From: Shinella pollutisoli
GTDB lineage: Bacteria > Pseudomonadota > Alphaproteobacteria > Rhizobiales > Rhizobiaceae
Direction of reading: 5' to 3'
DNA length: 64,000 bases
Assembly (NCBI RefSeq): GCF_024609765.1
Contig: NZ_JANFDG010000014.1
Location: 1 to 64,000, forward strand
Every line of letters starts with the position of its first letter. Within the stretch, counting starts at the first letter, position 1. The notes under the pieces were generated by a model. The model searched no databases, had not been told where the DNA came from, and saw only the letters and a list, made by a program, of their open reading frames with translations. The translations under genes and the position numbers were made by a program. This document shows, piece after piece, positions 1 to 9,633 of this stretch.

Positions 1-63
1 TTCGCCATCCGCGAAGGCGGCCGCACCGTCGGCGCCGGCATCGTCGCCTCGATCGTCGAGTAA
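1..63 (+). CDS. tuf: Elongation factor Tu, C-terminal 20 residues (partial)
   Basis: The window opens inside a reading frame that ends at the TAA at 61-63. Its last residues, FAIREGGRTVGAGIVASIVE, are the conserved C-terminus of bacterial EF-Tu, the GTPase that delivers aminoacyl-tRNA to the ribosome. A tuf copy directly upstream of rpsJ is the usual arrangement at the head of the S10 operon in proteobacteria. Only the end of domain 3 is visible, so nothing can be said about the rest of the gene. Confidence 0.93.
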   Translation, partial: FAIREGGRTVGAGIVASIVE

Positions 64-91
64 GACGTAAAGGCTTCAAGCCGCTGAAATA

Positions 92-120
92 GGAAGGGCA
101 GGGGTCCACCCTGCCCCTCC
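92..120 (+). promoter_or_regulatory. Hairpin in the tuf-rpsJ spacer
   Basis: An 8-bp perfect stem (GGGCAGGG at 96-103 with CCCTGCCC at 109-116, 5-nt loop) is extended by a GGA/TCC segment (92-94 with 118-120). It lies 30 nt after the tuf stop and is followed by a short mixed T-tract (GGTCTTTG). It could be a partial terminator or attenuator between tuf and the ribosomal genes. There is no strong U-run, so full termination is unlikely. Confidence 0.35.
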
Positions 121-253
121 GGTCTTTGAAAAGAGAGCGGACTGGCCTTTCGGCAATTGTGTTTTCGTGTGCGTTCCGTTATGGGAACCGCCAGAATCAA
201 AGAGCGCGCATTCCCGCAAGAATCGCGCGGATAACGAACTAAGGAATAGTCGT

Positions 254-562
254 ATGAACGGCCAGAACATCCGCATCCGCCTCAAGGCGTTTGACCACCG
301 GATTCTTGACGCCTCCACGCGCGAAATCGTGTCGACGGCCAAGCGCACCGGCGCCAGCGTCCGCGGCCCCGTTCCGCTCCCGACCCGTATTGAGAAGTTC
401 ACGGTCAACCGGTCGCCCCACGTCGACAAGAAGAGCCGCGAACAGTTCGAGATGCGCACCCACAAGCGCCTGCTCGACATCGTAGATCCGACGCCCCAGA
501 CGGTCGATGCCCTCATGAAGCTCGACCTTGCGGCCGGTGTAGACGTAGAGATCAAACTCTAA
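254..562 (+). CDS. rpsJ: 30S ribosomal protein S10
   Basis: S10 binds the 16S rRNA 3' domain in the head of the 30S subunit and, as NusE, partners NusB in antitermination. The 102-residue product has the expected start [19 protein letters not shown] and the conserved loop motif [19 protein letters not shown]. The upstream extension open to position 167 has no S10 homology; the ATG at 254 follows an AAGGAA ribosome-binding site at about 241-246 and gives the normal family length. It is the first gene of the S10 cluster, 190 nt after tuf. Confidence 0.97.
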
Positions 563-634
563 GTCCGGCGCAAGCCGAAATAACAAGGAAGGTACGTGGC
601 GAAAGCCGACGTCTTCTGAAAACGGGAAACCCGA

Positions 635-648
635 GGGCCGAGAGGCCC
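635..648 (+). promoter_or_regulatory. GNRA-type hairpin in the rpsJ-rplC spacer
   Basis: The 158-nt spacer 563-720 contains a GGGCC/GGCCC stem closed by a GAGA (GNRA) tetraloop at 635-648, and a weaker CGGGA/TCCCG stem further on near 678-695. No promoter-like pair is obvious. Such structures before rplC could take part in translational feedback, but no known S10-leader family could be assigned by eye. Confidence 0.3.
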
Positions 649-720
649 GAGCGGAATCCTTAAACCAAGAGGCATGACGGGACGTCACGATCCCGCCAGG
701 ACTTCTAAGAGGATTGAACC

Positions 721-1404
721 ATGCGTTCAGGTGTGATTGCACAGAAAGTAGGGATGACTCGCGTCTACAACGACGCAGGTGAGCACATCCCGGTAACAGT
801 ATTGCGACTGGACAACGTCCAGGTCGTGGCCCAGCGCACGCAGGACAAGAACGGCTACACGGCCGTCCAGCTCGGCGCCGGCACCTCCAAGGTGAAGAAC
901 ACGACGAAGGCCGAGCGCGGCCAGTTCGCCGCGGCAAGCGTCGAGCCGAAGGCGAAGCTCGTCGAGTTCCGCGTCTCCGAGGACAACCTGATCGACGTCG
1001 GCGCGGAACTGACCGCCAGCCACTTCGTCGCGGGCCAGCTCGTCGACGTTACCGGCACGACGATCGGCAAGGGGTTCGCGGGCGCCATGAAGCGCCACAA
1101 CTTCGGCGGTCTGCGCGCCACGCACGGCGTGTCCATCTCGCACCGCTCGCACGGTTCGACCGGCTCCAACCAGGATCCGGGCCGCGTCTGGAAGGGCAAG
1201 CGCATGGCCGGCCACATGGGCCAGACCCGCGTCACCACCCAGAACCTCGAAGTCGTCTCCACCGACGAAGAGCGCGGTCTCATCCTCGTCAAGGGCGCGG
1301 TTCCGGGTTCCAAGGGTTCCTGGATCGTCGTTCGCGACGCCGTCAAGTCCGGCACCCCGGCCGACGCTCCGCGTCCGGCTGGCGTTCGCGCCGCAGCCAA
1401 GTAA
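721..1404 (+). CDS. rplC: 50S ribosomal protein L3
   Basis: L3 is an early-assembling 23S rRNA binder that reaches toward the peptidyl-transferase centre. The 227-residue protein begins [18 protein letters not shown] and has the finger-loop motif [20 protein letters not shown], followed by SNQDPG. The Gln of that last motif corresponds to the residue methylated by PrmB in enterobacteria. It is about 18 residues longer than E. coli L3 because of an Ala/Pro-rich C-terminal tail, common in alphaproteobacteria. The start is supported by AGAGGA upstream. rplD follows after 12 nt. Confidence 0.98.
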   Translation: MRSGVIAQKVGMTRVYNDAGEHIPVTVLRLDNVQVVAQRTQDKNGYTAVQLGAGTSKVKNTTKAERGQFAAASVEPKAKLVEFRVSEDNLIDVGAELTASHFVAGQLVDVTGTTIGKGFAGAMKRHNFGGLRATHGVSISHRSHGSTGSNQDPGRVWKGKRMAGHMGQTRVTTQNLEVVSTDEERGLILVKGAVPGSKGSWIVVRDAVKSGTPADAPRPAGVRAAAK

Positions 1405-1416
1405 GGGAGCCTGATC

Positions 1417-2037
1417 ATGGATCTCAAAGTCACGACCCTCGAGGGCAAGGACGCCGGCAAGGTTTCCCTCTCCGACGCGATCTTCGGCCTGGAGCCGCGC
1501 GAGGACATCATCGCCCGCGTCGTCCGCTGGCAGCTCGCCAAGAAGCAGCAGGGCACCCACAAGTCCAAGGGCCGCTCGGAAATCGCCCGCACCGGCTCGA
1601 AGATGTACAAGCAGAAGGGCACCGGTCGCGCCCGCCACCATTCGGCCCGCGCTCCGCAGTTCCGCGGCGGCGGCAAGGCCCATGGCCCGGTCGTCCGCAG
1701 CCACGCCCACGACCTGCCCAAGCAGGTCCGCGCGCTCGGCCTGCGCCATGCGCTCTCGGCCAAGCTGAAGGCCGATGAGGTGATCATCGTCGACGACCTC
1801 GTCGCGGCGGAAGCCAAGACGAAGGCGCTCGCCGGGGCGTTCGCCTCGCTCGGGCTCACCAACGCGCTGATCATCGGCGGCGCCGAGCTCGACGGCAACT
1901 TCAAGCTCGCCGCCCGGAACATCCCGAACGTGGACGTTCTGCCGGTCCAGGGCATCAATGTTTACGACATCCTGCGCCGCGGCAAGCTGGTCTTGTCCAA
2001 GGCTGCTGTAGAGGCTCTGGAGGAGCGGTTCAAATGA
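1417..2037 (+). CDS. rplD: 50S ribosomal protein L4
   Basis: L4 binds 23S rRNA and its long loop lines the peptide exit tunnel. The 206-residue sequence carries that loop as [20 protein letters not shown] and the downstream AHGPVVRSH motif. In gammaproteobacteria L4 also represses the S10 operon; whether that applies here is unknown. The start ATG follows AAGGGAGC. The stop overlaps the rplW start by 4 nt (ATGA), suggesting translational coupling. Confidence 0.98.
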   Translation: MDLKVTTLEGKDAGKVSLSDAIFGLEPREDIIARVVRWQLAKKQQGTHKSKGRSEIARTGSKMYKQKGTGRARHHSARAPQFRGGGKAHGPVVRSHAHDLPKQVRALGLRHALSAKLKADEVIIVDDLVAAEAKTKALAGAFASLGLTNALIIGGAELDGNFKLAARNIPNVDVLPVQGINVYDILRRGKLVLSKAAVEALEERFK

Positions 2038-2327
2038 CGGATCTTCGCCACTACGATGTGATCGTCTCGCCGGCGATCACCGAAAAGTCGACGCTGGTCT
2101 CCGAACAGAACCAGGTCATCTTCAACGTCGCCAAGCGTGCTTCCAAGCCTGAGATCAAGGCTGCCGTCGAAGCGCTGTTCGGCGTCAAGGTCAAGGCCGT
2201 CAACACGCTGCTGCGCAAGGGCAAGATCAAGCGTTTCCGCGGCTTCTCCGGCCGGCAGGGAGATGTCAAGAAGGCGATCGTCACGCTTGCCGACGGTCAG
2301 TCGATCGACGTCTCCACCGGGCTCTGA
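2034..2327 (+). CDS. rplW: 50S ribosomal protein L23
   Basis: L23 sits at the tunnel exit and is the docking site for trigger factor and SRP. The 97-residue product has the diagnostic segments [35 protein letters not shown] and [19 protein letters not shown]. Its start overlaps the rplD stop codon (ATGA at 2034-2037). Confidence 0.98.
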   Translation: MTDLRHYDVIVSPAITEKSTLVSEQNQVIFNVAKRASKPEIKAAVEALFGVKVKAVNTLLRKGKIKRFRGFSGRQGDVKKAIVTLADGQSIDVSTGL

Positions 2328-2359
2328 GCCTGTAGCCGGACCCAAAAGGGAACAAGAAA

Positions 2360-3196
2360 ATGGCATTGAAACATTTCAATCCGACCACTCCGAGCCAGCG
2401 CCAGCTGGTCATCGTCGACCGGTCGAGCCTCTACAAGGGCAAGCCCGTCAAGGCCCTGACCGAAGGCCTTTCGCAGAAGGGCGGCCGCAACAACCTCGGC
2501 CGCATCACCGTCCGCTTCCGGGGCGGCGGGGTCAAGCGCACCTATCGTCTGGTGGACTTCAAGCGTCGCAAGTTCGACGTCGAGGCCACCGTCGAGCGGC
2601 TCGAATATGACCCGAACCGCACCGCCTACATCGCGCTGATCAGCTATGCCGACGGCGAGCAGGCCTACATCCTGGCGCCGCAGCGCCTGGCCGTCGGCGA
2701 CAAGGTGATCTCCTCGGACAAGGCCGTCGACGTCAAGCCCGGCAACACCATGCCGCTGCAGTCGATCCCGGTCGGCTCGATCGTGCACAACGTCGAGATG
2801 AAGCCGGGCAAGGGCGGCCAGATCGCCCGTTCGGCCGGCACCTTCGTCCAGCTCGTCGGCCGCGACCAGGGCATGGCGATCCTTCGGCTCAACTCGGGCG
2901 AGCAGCGCCTCGTGCACGGCTCCTGCCTTGCCACGATCGGCGCCGTCTCCAACCCGGACCACGGCAACATCAACGACGGCAAGGCCGGCCGTTCGCGTTG
3001 GCGCGGCAAGCGCCCGCACGTCCGCGGCGTCGTCATGAACCCGGTCGACCACCCGCACGGCGGTGGTGAAGGCCGCACCTCGGGCGGCCGCCATCCGGTC
3101 ACGCCGTGGGGCAAGCCGACCAAGGGCAAGCGCACGCGTTCGAACAAGTCGACCGACAAGTTCATCATGCGTTCGCGCCATCAGCGCAAGAAGTAA
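2360..3196 (+). CDS. rplB: 50S ribosomal protein L2
   Basis: L2 is a primary 23S rRNA binder needed for subunit association and peptidyl-transferase activity. The 278-residue protein begins [20 protein letters not shown] and contains the near-invariant motif [17 protein letters not shown], which includes the catalytically implicated histidine. It ends with a basic tail (RHQRKK). A GGGAACAAG ribosome-binding region precedes the ATG, and the spacing to rpsS is 15 nt. Confidence 0.98.
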   Translation: MALKHFNPTTPSQRQLVIVDRSSLYKGKPVKALTEGLSQKGGRNNLGRITVRFRGGGVKRTYRLVDFKRRKFDVEATVERLEYDPNRTAYIALISYADGEQAYILAPQRLAVGDKVISSDKAVDVKPGNTMPLQSIPVGSIVHNVEMKPGKGGQIARSAGTFVQLVGRDQGMAILRLNSGEQRLVHGSCLATIGAVSNPDHGNINDGKAGRSRWRGKRPHVRGVVMNPVDHPHGGGEGRTSGGRHPVTPWGKPTKGKRTRSNKSTDKFIMRSRHQRKK

Positions 3197-3211
3197 GAGA
3201 GGTAGTCAGGA

Positions 3212-3490
3212 ATGGCTCGTTCAGTATGGAAAGGCCCGTTCGTCGACGGCTATCTTCTCAAGAAGGCTGAGAAGGTTCGCGAAGGCGGTCGCAACGAGGT
3301 TATCAAGATCTGGAGCCGTCGCTCCACGATCCTGCCGCAGTTCGTCGGTCTCACCTTCGGCGTCTACAACGGCTCCAAGCACATCCCGGTCGCCGTCAAC
3401 GAAGACATGGTCGGCCACAAGTTCGGTGAATTCGCTCCCACCCGGACCTATTACGGTCACGGTGCGGACAAGAAGGCGAAGAGGAAGTAA
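3212..3490 (+). CDS. rpsS: 30S ribosomal protein S19
   Basis: S19 forms a head complex with S13 and contacts the A-site tRNA region. The 92-residue sequence starts [18 protein letters not shown] and includes the family motifs [13 protein letters not shown] and [20 protein letters not shown]. Length equals the E. coli protein. Only 2 nt separate its stop from rplV. Confidence 0.98.
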   Translation: MARSVWKGPFVDGYLLKKAEKVREGGRNEVIKIWSRRSTILPQFVGLTFGVYNGSKHIPVAVNEDMVGHKFGEFAPTRTYYGHGADKKAKRK

Positions 3491-3492
3491 CG

Positions 3493-3881
3493 ATGGGTAA
3501 GGCTAAAGCCGAACGTCGGCTGAAGGATAACGAGGCGCAGGCCGTTGCGCGCACGATCCGCGTCAGCCCCCAGAAGCTCAACCTCCTTGCCGCGCTCATC
3601 CGCGGCAAGAAGGTCGACCGCGCTCTCGCCGATCTCGAGTTCTCGCGCAAGCGGGCCGCCGAGACGGTGAAGAAGACGCTCGAATCCGCGATCGCCAACG
3701 CCGAGAACAACCACGACCTCGACGTCGACTCGCTCGTCGTCGCCGAGGCCTATGTCGGCAAGTCGATCGTCATGAAGCGTTTCCACGTCCGTGGCCGCGG
3801 CCGCGCATCGCGGGTCGAGAAGCCCTTCTCGCACCTGACGATCGTCGTCCGTGAAGTCGAAGCCAAAGGGGAGGCCGCATA

Positions 3882-3882
<1 letters not shown>
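3493..3882 (+). CDS. rplV: 50S ribosomal protein L22
   Basis: L22 contacts all six 23S rRNA domains, and its beta-hairpin lines the exit tunnel where macrolides bind. The 129-residue sequence has the hairpin segment [19 protein letters not shown] and the closing strand LTIVVREVE. Compared with the 110-residue E. coli protein it has an N-terminal extension ([18 protein letters not shown]) and a longer C-terminus, as usual in Rhizobiales. It overlaps the rpsC start by one base (TAATG). Confidence 0.97.
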
Positions 3883-4613
<731 letters not shown>

Positions 4614-4651
4614 ACGTCGCGTTTGGCAGCCAATATCGGAGAAGTAAAAAA

Positions 4652-5065
4652 ATGTTGCAGCCAAAGCGTACCAAGTACCGCAAGCAGTTCAAGGGCCGCA
4701 TCAAGGGCGTCGCCAAGGGCGGCTCCGAGCTCGCCTTCGGCGAGTTCGGCCTGAAGGCTCAGGAACCGAACCGCGTCAACGCCCGCGAGATCGAGGCGGC
4801 CCGCCGCGCGATCACCCGCTACATGAAGCGTGCGGGCCGCGTGTGGATCCGCGTGTTCCCCGACGTACCGGTCACGGCCAAGCCCACCGAAGTCCGCATG
4901 GGCAAGGGCAAGGGCTCGGTCGAATACTGGGCCTGCAAGGTCAAGCCCGGCCGGATGATGTTCGAGATCGACGGCGTCTCCGAGGAAATCGCGCGTGAAG
5001 CGCTGCGCCTCGGCTCGGCCAAGCTCTCGGTCAAGACGCGCTTCGTACAGCGCATTGCAGAGTAA
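4652..5065 (+). CDS. rplP: 50S ribosomal protein L16
   Basis: L16 organises the A-site region of the 50S subunit and contacts tRNA elbows. The 137-residue product begins [19 protein letters not shown] and has the signatures [20 protein letters not shown] and [28 protein letters not shown] ribosome-binding site precedes the ATG. The 38-nt gap after rpsC has no visible structure. Confidence 0.98.
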   Translation: MLQPKRTKYRKQFKGRIKGVAKGGSELAFGEFGLKAQEPNRVNAREIEAARRAITRYMKRAGRVWIRVFPDVPVTAKPTEVRMGKGKGSVEYWACKVKPGRMMFEIDGVSEEIAREALRLGSAKLSVKTRFVQRIAE

Positions 5066-5078
5066 GGAGCAAGACGCG

Positions 5079-5279
5079 ATGAAAGCCGCAGACGTCCGGG
5101 CGCTCAGCGCCGACCAGCTCAACGAGGAGCTCGCCAAGCTGAAGAAGGAGCAGTTCAACCTGCGCTTCCAGAAGGCCACCGGCCAGCTCGAAAAGACCTC
5201 GCGCATCAACGAAGTCCGCAAGGACATCGCGCGCGTCAAGACCATCGCCCGCCAGAAGGCGGCAGAAGCCAAGGCCTAA
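5079..5279 (+). CDS. rpmC: 50S ribosomal protein L29
   Basis: L29 is a small coiled-coil protein next to L23 at the tunnel exit. The ATG at 5079 follows AAGGAGC (5064-5070) and gives 66 residues, [20 protein letters not shown] onward, with the characteristic [20 protein letters not shown] segment. An in-frame upstream start at 4995 would lie inside rplP and adds 28 unrelated residues, so it is rejected. Confidence 0.97.
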   Translation: MKAADVRALSADQLNEELAKLKKEQFNLRFQKATGQLEKTSRINEVRKDIARVKTIARQKAAEAKA

Positions 5280-5291
5280 AGGAAGAACAAC

Positions 5292-5528
5292 ATGCCGAAA
5301 CGCATTCTGCAGGGCACCGTAGTCAGCGACAAGAACGACAAGACCGTCGTCGTTCGCGTCGAGCGCCGTTTTGCGCACCCGCTGCTTCAGAAGACCGTCC
5401 GCCGGTCGAAGAAGTACAAGGCGCATGACGAGAACAACCAGTACAAGGTCGGCGACGTCGTTTCCATCCAGGAATGTGCGCCGATCTCCAAGGACAAGCG
5501 CTGGACCGTCGTCTCGGCCCACGCTTAA
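5292..5528 (+). CDS. rpsQ: 30S ribosomal protein S17
   Basis: S17 is an OB-fold primary binder of 16S rRNA helix 11. The 78-residue sequence [20 protein letters not shown] has the family motifs [20 protein letters not shown] and [16 protein letters not shown]. It is the last gene before an unusually long (235-nt) spacer that separates the S10-type and spc-type gene groups. Confidence 0.98.
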   Translation: MPKRILQGTVVSDKNDKTVVVRVERRFAHPLLQKTVRRSKKYKAHDENNQYKVGDVVSIQECAPISKDKRWTVVSAHA

Positions 5529-5537
5529 TTCCGACGA

Positions 5538-5569
5538 TTTCCCGCCCGGGCCTTGCGTCCGGCGGGAAA
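5538..5569 (+). terminator. Hairpin after rpsQ (possible attenuator)
   Basis: A 9-bp perfect stem TTTCCCGCC (5538-5546) / GGCGGGAAA (5561-5569) with a 14-nt loop lies 10 nt after the rpsQ stop. It has no U-run, so it is a weak or factor-dependent terminator or an RNA-stabilising structure at the S10/spc boundary. Confidence 0.45.
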
Positions 5570-5591
5570 ATCTGTATGAAGCAGCGCAAGG

Positions 5592-5622
5592 ACGCTCGGA
5601 ATCACGAGCGTTCTTTTGCTTT
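5592..5622 (+). terminator. Second hairpin with T-tract in the rpsQ-rplN spacer
   Basis: ACGCTC (5592-5597) pairs with GAGCGT (5606-5611) and is followed by TCTTTTGCTTT. This has the layout of a weak intrinsic terminator. Together with the hairpin at 5538 it would reduce read-through from rpsQ into rplN. The remaining stretch to 5763 shows no clear promoter. Confidence 0.4.
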
Positions 5623-5763
5623 GAGCGCAGGGAAGGTCCGTCGGGGAGCCGACAAGGAAACCACCTTGGCAAGACACCATCCCGCGCGAAAACATGAATT
5701 TCCATAAGCTGGAACAGGGGGTTAGCGCCCAACCGGTCCGGTAAAACAAGAAGGCGACCTGAC

Positions 5764-6132
5764 ATGATTCAGATGCAGACTAACCTCGACGTCGCGGATA
5801 ATTCCGGCGCGCGTCGTGTCATGTGCATCAAGGTGCTGGGCGGCTCCAAGCGCAAGTACGCTTCGATCGGCGACATCATCGTCGTCTCGATCAAGGAAGC
5901 GATCCCGCGCGGCCGCGTGAAGAAGGGCGACGTGATGAAGGCGGTCGTCGTGCGCACCGCCAAGGACATCCGCCGTCCCGACGGCAGCGTCATCCGTTTC
6001 GACAACAATGCTGCCGTCCTGATCGACAACAAGAAAGAGCCCATCGGCACCCGTATCTTCGGACCGGTTCCGCGCGAGCTGCGCGCCAAGAACCACATGA
6101 AGATCATCTCGCTGGCTCCGGAAGTACTGTAA
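5764..6132 (+). CDS. rplN: 50S ribosomal protein L14
   Basis: L14 sits at the subunit interface, forms bridges B5/B8 and is the binding site of the silencing factor RsfS. The 122-residue protein begins [20 protein letters not shown] and has [19 protein letters not shown] and the C-terminal [20 protein letters not shown]. It is the first gene of the spc group, preceded by an AAGAAGG ribosome-binding region. Confidence 0.98.
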   Translation: MIQMQTNLDVADNSGARRVMCIKVLGGSKRKYASIGDIIVVSIKEAIPRGRVKKGDVMKAVVVRTAKDIRRPDGSVIRFDNNAAVLIDNKKEPIGTRIFGPVPRELRAKNHMKIISLAPEVL

Positions 6133-6144
6133 GGAGCGATGGCC

Positions 6145-6456
6145 ATGCAGAAGATTCGTAAGGGCGACAAGGTCGTCGTGCTCACCGGCAAGGACAAGGG
6201 CCGCACCGGCGAGGTCGTTCAGGTCATGCCGAAGGAAGACCGCGCCGTGGTCAAGGGCGTCAACCTGGTGAAGCGTCACCAGCGCCAGACCCAGAGCCAG
6301 GAAGCCGGCATCATCACCAAGGAAGCCCCGATCCATCTCTCCAACCTCGCGATCGCCGACCCCAAGGACGGCAAGCCGACCCGCGTCGGCTTCAAGATCG
6401 AGGGGGACAAGAAGGTCCGGGTTGCAAAGCGTTCGGGAGTGTCGATCGATGGCTGA
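6145..6456 (+). CDS. rplX: 50S ribosomal protein L24
   Basis: L24 is an assembly initiator with a KOW fold. The 103-residue product [20 protein letters not shown] has the KOW motif [20 protein letters not shown]. Two in-frame ATGs exist. The one at 6139 is only about 2 nt from the GGAG at 6133-6136, while the one at 6145 sits at a normal 8-nt distance, so 6145 is preferred. The 3' end overlaps rplE by 8 nt. Confidence 0.95.
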   Translation: MQKIRKGDKVVVLTGKDKGRTGEVVQVMPKEDRAVVKGVNLVKRHQRQTQSQEAGIITKEAPIHLSNLAIADPKDGKPTRVGFKIEGDKKVRVAKRSGVSIDG

Positions 6457-7006
6457 CACCAAGTATGAGCCGCGGCTCAAGAAGGAATATGTCGAGCGCA
6501 TCCGCAAGGCGCTGAAGGAGCAGTTCTCCTACGCCAACGAGATGCAGATCCCGAAGCTCGACAAGATCGTCATCAACATGGGCGTGGGCGAAGCCACGGG
6601 CGACTCCAAGAAGCCGACCGTTGCCGCCGCCGACCTCGCCGCGATCTCCGGCCAGAAGCCGGTCATCACGCGCGCCCGCAACTCCATCGCGGGCTTCAAG
6701 GTCCGCGAAGGCATGCCGATCGGCGCGAAGGTCACGCTGCGCGGCGCCCGCATGTATGAATTTCTGGATCGCCTCGTGAACATCGCGCTGCCCCGCGTGC
6801 GCGACTTCCGCGGTCTGAACCCGAAGTCCTTCGATGGCCGCGGCAACTTCGCCATGGGCATCAAGGAGCACATTGTGTTCCCGGAGATCAACTACGACAA
6901 GGTTGATCAGATGTGGGGCATGGACATCATCGTTTGCACGACGGCAAACACGGACGACGAAGCCCGGGCTCTTTTGAAAGAGTTCAACTTCCCGTTCCGC
7001 CAGTGA
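6449..7006 (+). CDS. rplE: 50S ribosomal protein L5
   Basis: L5 binds 5S rRNA and forms the central protuberance. From the ATG at 6449 the product has 185 residues ([20 protein letters not shown]), with [37 protein letters not shown] and [18 protein letters not shown]. Its start lies inside the end of rplX (8-nt overlap), implying coupled translation. The longer frame from 6422 has no homology. Confidence 0.98.
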   Translation: MADTKYEPRLKKEYVERIRKALKEQFSYANEMQIPKLDKIVINMGVGEATGDSKKPTVAAADLAAISGQKPVITRARNSIAGFKVREGMPIGAKVTLRGARMYEFLDRLVNIALPRVRDFRGLNPKSFDGRGNFAMGIKEHIVFPEINYDKVDQMWGMDIIVCTTANTDDEARALLKEFNFPFRQ

Positions 7007-7040
7007 TCCGTAACGACAAGCGTAAAGAAGGATAACTGTT

Positions 7041-7346
7041 ATGGCGAAAACGAGCGCAGTCGAAAAGAACAAGCGCCGCCGCAAACTGGTCGCCAGCCAG
7101 GCCGCCAAGCGTGCCGCCCTGAAGGCGATCATCCAGAACCAGGCTCTTCCGATCGAAGAGCGCTTCAAGGCGACCTTGAAGCTTGCCGCCCTGCCGCGCA
7201 ACGGTTCCAAGACCCGCATCCGCAACCGTTGCGAAGTCACCGGTCGCCCGCGCGCCTTTTATCGCAAACTCAAGATGTCGCGTATTGCGCTTCGCGAACT
7301 GGGCAACCTCGGCAAGGTGCCGGGCGTCGTCAAGTCGAGCTGGTAA
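7041..7346 (+). CDS. rpsN: 30S ribosomal protein S14 (zinc-free form)
   Basis: S14 stabilises the 30S head. The 101-residue sequence [20 protein letters not shown] is the long form. The C-terminal part [20 protein letters not shown] lacks the CxxC...CxxC zinc ribbon, so this is the zinc-independent type. AAGGATAACTGTT precedes the ATG. Confidence 0.98.
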   Translation: MAKTSAVEKNKRRRKLVASQAAKRAALKAIIQNQALPIEERFKATLKLAALPRNGSKTRIRNRCEVTGRPRAFYRKLKMSRIALRELGNLGKVPGVVKSSW

Positions 7347-7358
7347 GGAGACGGGCAC

Positions 7359-7757
7359 ATGGCAATGACTGATCCTTTGGGCGATATGCTCACCCGCATC
7401 CGCAACGGTGCCGCCCGCCGCAAGTCCAGCGTCTCGACGCCGGCCTCCAAGCTGCGCGCGCGCGTTCTCGATGTCCTTCAGGCCGAAGGCTACATCCGCG
7501 GTTATTCCGAGGTCGAATTCGACAACGGCAAGTCCGAGCTGTCGATCGAGCTCAAGTACTACGAAGGCGCGTCCGTGATCCGCAAGATCGACCGCGTCTC
7601 CAAGCCGGGCCGCCGGGTCTATGTCTCGGTGAAGTCCATCCCGCAGGTCGCGAACGGCCTCGGCATCACCATCCTTTCGACCCCGAAGGGCGTGATGGCC
7701 GATCACCAGGCACGCGAACAGAACGTTGGTGGCGAGGTTCTTTGCTCCGTCTTCTAA
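7359..7757 (+). CDS. rpsH: 30S ribosomal protein S8
   Basis: S8 is a primary binder of the 16S central domain and, in E. coli, the spc operon repressor. The 132-residue product [20 protein letters not shown] ends with the conserved [19 protein letters not shown]. The ATG at 7359 lies 8 nt after GGAG (7347-7350), which favours it over the second ATG at 7365. Confidence 0.98.
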   Translation: MAMTDPLGDMLTRIRNGAARRKSSVSTPASKLRARVLDVLQAEGYIRGYSEVEFDNGKSELSIELKYYEGASVIRKIDRVSKPGRRVYVSVKSIPQVANGLGITILSTPKGVMADHQAREQNVGGEVLCSVF

Positions 7758-7799
7758 GACAGGGCAGGGATCTCCATAACGAACAGACAGGATAAAACA

Positions 7800-8333
7800 A
7801 TGTCTCGTATCGGTAAGAAGCCCGTTCCGGTTCCCGCTGGCGTCACCGCGACCGTCGACGGTCAGAAGGTCACCGCGAAGGGTCCGAAGGGCGAACTCTT
7901 CTTCGTCGCCAATGACGAAGTCTCGATCAAGCTCGAAGACAACGCCGTCGTCGTGACCCCGGTCAACGACTCCAAGGACGCCCGCTCGAAGTGGGGCATG
8001 TCCCGCACGATGATCGAGGGCATCCTCAAGGGCGTCAAGGACGGCTACGAGCGCAAGCTCGAGATCAACGGCGTCGGCTACCGCGCGTCCATGCAGGGCA
8101 GGAACCTGCAGCTGGCGCTCGGCTTCAGCCACGACGTCGTCTACCAGACGCCGGAAGGCATCTCGATCGCCGTTCCGAAGCCGACGGAAATCGTCGTCTC
8201 CGGCATCAACAAGCAGCAGGTCGGCCAGGTCGCTGCGGAAATCCGCGAATACCGTGGCCCCGAGCCCTACAAGGGCAAGGGCGTCAAGTATGCGGAAGAA
8301 CGCATCGTCCGCAAGGAAGGCAAGAAGAAGTAA
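7800..8333 (+). CDS. rplF: 50S ribosomal protein L6
   Basis: L6 lies near the sarcin-ricin loop and factor-binding site. The 177-residue protein [20 protein letters not shown] contains two L6 repeats and the strongly conserved C-terminal signature [20 protein letters not shown]. It is preceded by ACAGGATAAAAC and followed by rplR after 12 nt. Confidence 0.98.
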   Translation: MSRIGKKPVPVPAGVTATVDGQKVTAKGPKGELFFVANDEVSIKLEDNAVVVTPVNDSKDARSKWGMSRTMIEGILKGVKDGYERKLEINGVGYRASMQGRNLQLALGFSHDVVYQTPEGISIAVPKPTEIVVSGINKQQVGQVAAEIREYRGPEPYKGKGVKYAEERIVRKEGKKK

Positions 8334-8345
8334 GGAACACGCGAT

Positions 8346-8708
8346 ATGGCCAGCAAGAAAGAAGCTCTCGCGCGCCGCGCCAACCGCGTGCGCCGCTCCC
8401 TCAAGGCGGTGGCCAACGGCCGTCCGCGCCTGTCGGTTCATCGCTCGTCGAAGAACATCTACGTACAGGTCATCGATGACGTCGCCGGCAAGACCCTTGC
8501 CGCCGCGTCCACGCTCGACGCCGATCTGCGCTCGTCGCTGAAGACCGGCGCCGACACGGCGGCTGCGGCCGCCGTCGGCAAGCTCATTGCCGAACGAGCC
8601 GTCAAGGCCGGCGTCAAGGAGGTCGTCTTCGACCGTGGCGCCTTCCTCTATCACGGTCGCGTCAAGGCTCTCGCCGAGGCCGCCCGCGAAGGCGGTCTGA
8701 ACTTCTGA
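8346..8708 (+). CDS. rplR: 50S ribosomal protein L18
   Basis: L18 binds 5S rRNA with L5 and L25. The 120-residue sequence [20 protein letters not shown] has [20 protein letters not shown] and the C-terminal [20 protein letters not shown]. The ribosome-binding site is AAGGAACACG. A 127-nt spacer with two strong hairpins follows. Confidence 0.98.
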   Translation: MASKKEALARRANRVRRSLKAVANGRPRLSVHRSSKNIYVQVIDDVAGKTLAAASTLDADLRSSLKTGADTAAAAAVGKLIAERAVKAGVKEVVFDRGAFLYHGRVKALAEAAREGGLNF

Positions 8709-8711
8709 TCC

Positions 8712-8738
8712 CCGGTCGGGCGCTTCGGCGCCCGCCGG
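8712..8738 (+). terminator. UUCG-tetraloop hairpin in the rplR-rpsE spacer
   Basis: CGGGCGC (8717-8723) pairs perfectly with GCGCCCG (8728-8734) around a TTCG loop, and the flanking CCGG sequences (8712-8715, 8735-8738) add four more pairs with one bulged T. C(UUCG)G is an exceptionally stable loop. No U-run follows, so pausing, processing or mRNA stabilisation are as likely as termination. Confidence 0.5.
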
Positions 8739-8759
8739 CAAGCTCAGCAGGGTATCCGT

Positions 8760-8785
8760 CGCTTCCGTTCCCCGGAATGGAAGCG
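8760..8785 (+). promoter_or_regulatory. Second long hairpin in the rplR-rpsE spacer
   Basis: CGCTTCCGTTCC (8760-8771) is complementary to GGAATGGAAGCG (8774-8785) with a single G-U pair. The innermost pairs must open to form a loop. It lies 50 nt before the rpsE start and could tune rpsE translation or be an RNA-processing site. A short T-rich stretch (GCTTTCG) follows. Confidence 0.4.
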
Positions 8786-8835
8786 GCTTTCGTCAATCTG
8801 CCGATTGCACCCGGAAAAGAAAAAGGAAAAGGACA

Positions 8836-9405
8836 ATGGCACAGGAAAAGCGCGGTTCCCGTGAGGACCGCCAGAACCGCGAAGAGCGTGACAGCGAGTT
8901 TGTCGACAAGCTCGTCGCGATCAACCGCGTCGCGAAGGTCGTCAAGGGCGGCCGTCGTTTCGGCTTCGCCGCTCTCGTCGTCGTCGGCGACCAGAAGGGC
9001 CGCGTCGGCTTCGGCCACGGCAAGGCCCGTGAGGTTCCGGAAGCGATCCGCAAGGCCACCGAGGCCGCCAAGCGCGACCTGATCTTCGTACCGCTGCGCT
9101 CCGGCCGCACGCTGCACCACGACGTGCACGGCCGCCACGGCGCCGGCAAGGTGCTGCTGCGCGCCGCCAAGCCCGGTACCGGCATCATCGCCGGCGGCCC
9201 GATGCGCGCTGTCTTCGAGACGCTCGGCATGCACGACGTCGTCGCCAAGTCGACGGGTTCCTCGAACCCGTACAACATGGTCCGCGCCACCTTCGACGCG
9301 CTGAAGAACCAGATGCACCCGAAGGACATCGCAGCGCAGCGCGGCCTCAAGTACGCCACGCTCCAGGCTCGTCGCGCGTCCGCCGGCGTCGGCTCCGAAG
9401 AATAA
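8836..9405 (+). CDS. rpsE: 30S ribosomal protein S5
   Basis: S5 is involved in decoding fidelity and mRNA unwinding at the entry tunnel. The 189-residue product [20 protein letters not shown] contains the S5 signature [20 protein letters not shown] and the C-terminal domain with [16 protein letters not shown]. The N-terminal acidic/basic extension and longer C-terminus explain the extra length over E. coli (167). The ATG follows a purine-rich AAAAGGAAAAGGAC site. Confidence 0.98.
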   Translation: MAQEKRGSREDRQNREERDSEFVDKLVAINRVAKVVKGGRRFGFAALVVVGDQKGRVGFGHGKAREVPEAIRKATEAAKRDLIFVPLRSGRTLHHDVHGRHGAGKVLLRAAKPGTGIIAGGPMRAVFETLGMHDVVAKSTGSSNPYNMVRATFDALKNQMHPKDIAAQRGLKYATLQARRASAGVGSEE

Positions 9406-9416
9406 GGGAGACGGAT

Positions 9417-9620
9417 ATGGCCAAGAAGGAAACCGCCAAGAAGACGATCACTGTCGAGCAGATCGGCAGCCCGATCCGCCGCCCGGCCGTCCAGCGCCAG
9501 ACGCTGATCGGCCTGGGTCTCAACAAGATGCACCGGGTCCGCACGCTGGAGGACACCCCGTCCGTCCGCGGCATGATCCGTGCCGTCCAGCACCTCGTCC
9601 GCGTCGTCGACGAGAAGTGA
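9417..9620 (+). CDS. rpmD: 50S ribosomal protein L30
   Basis: L30 is a small 23S rRNA-binding protein. The 67-residue sequence includes [40 protein letters not shown] and [13 protein letters not shown]. It follows rpsE after 11 nt with a GGGAGACGG ribosome-binding site and precedes rplO by 13 nt. Confidence 0.97.
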   Translation: MAKKETAKKTITVEQIGSPIRRPAVQRQTLIGLGLNKMHRVRTLEDTPSVRGMIRAVQHLVRVVDEK

Positions 9621-9633
9621 GGGGATAAAGATC

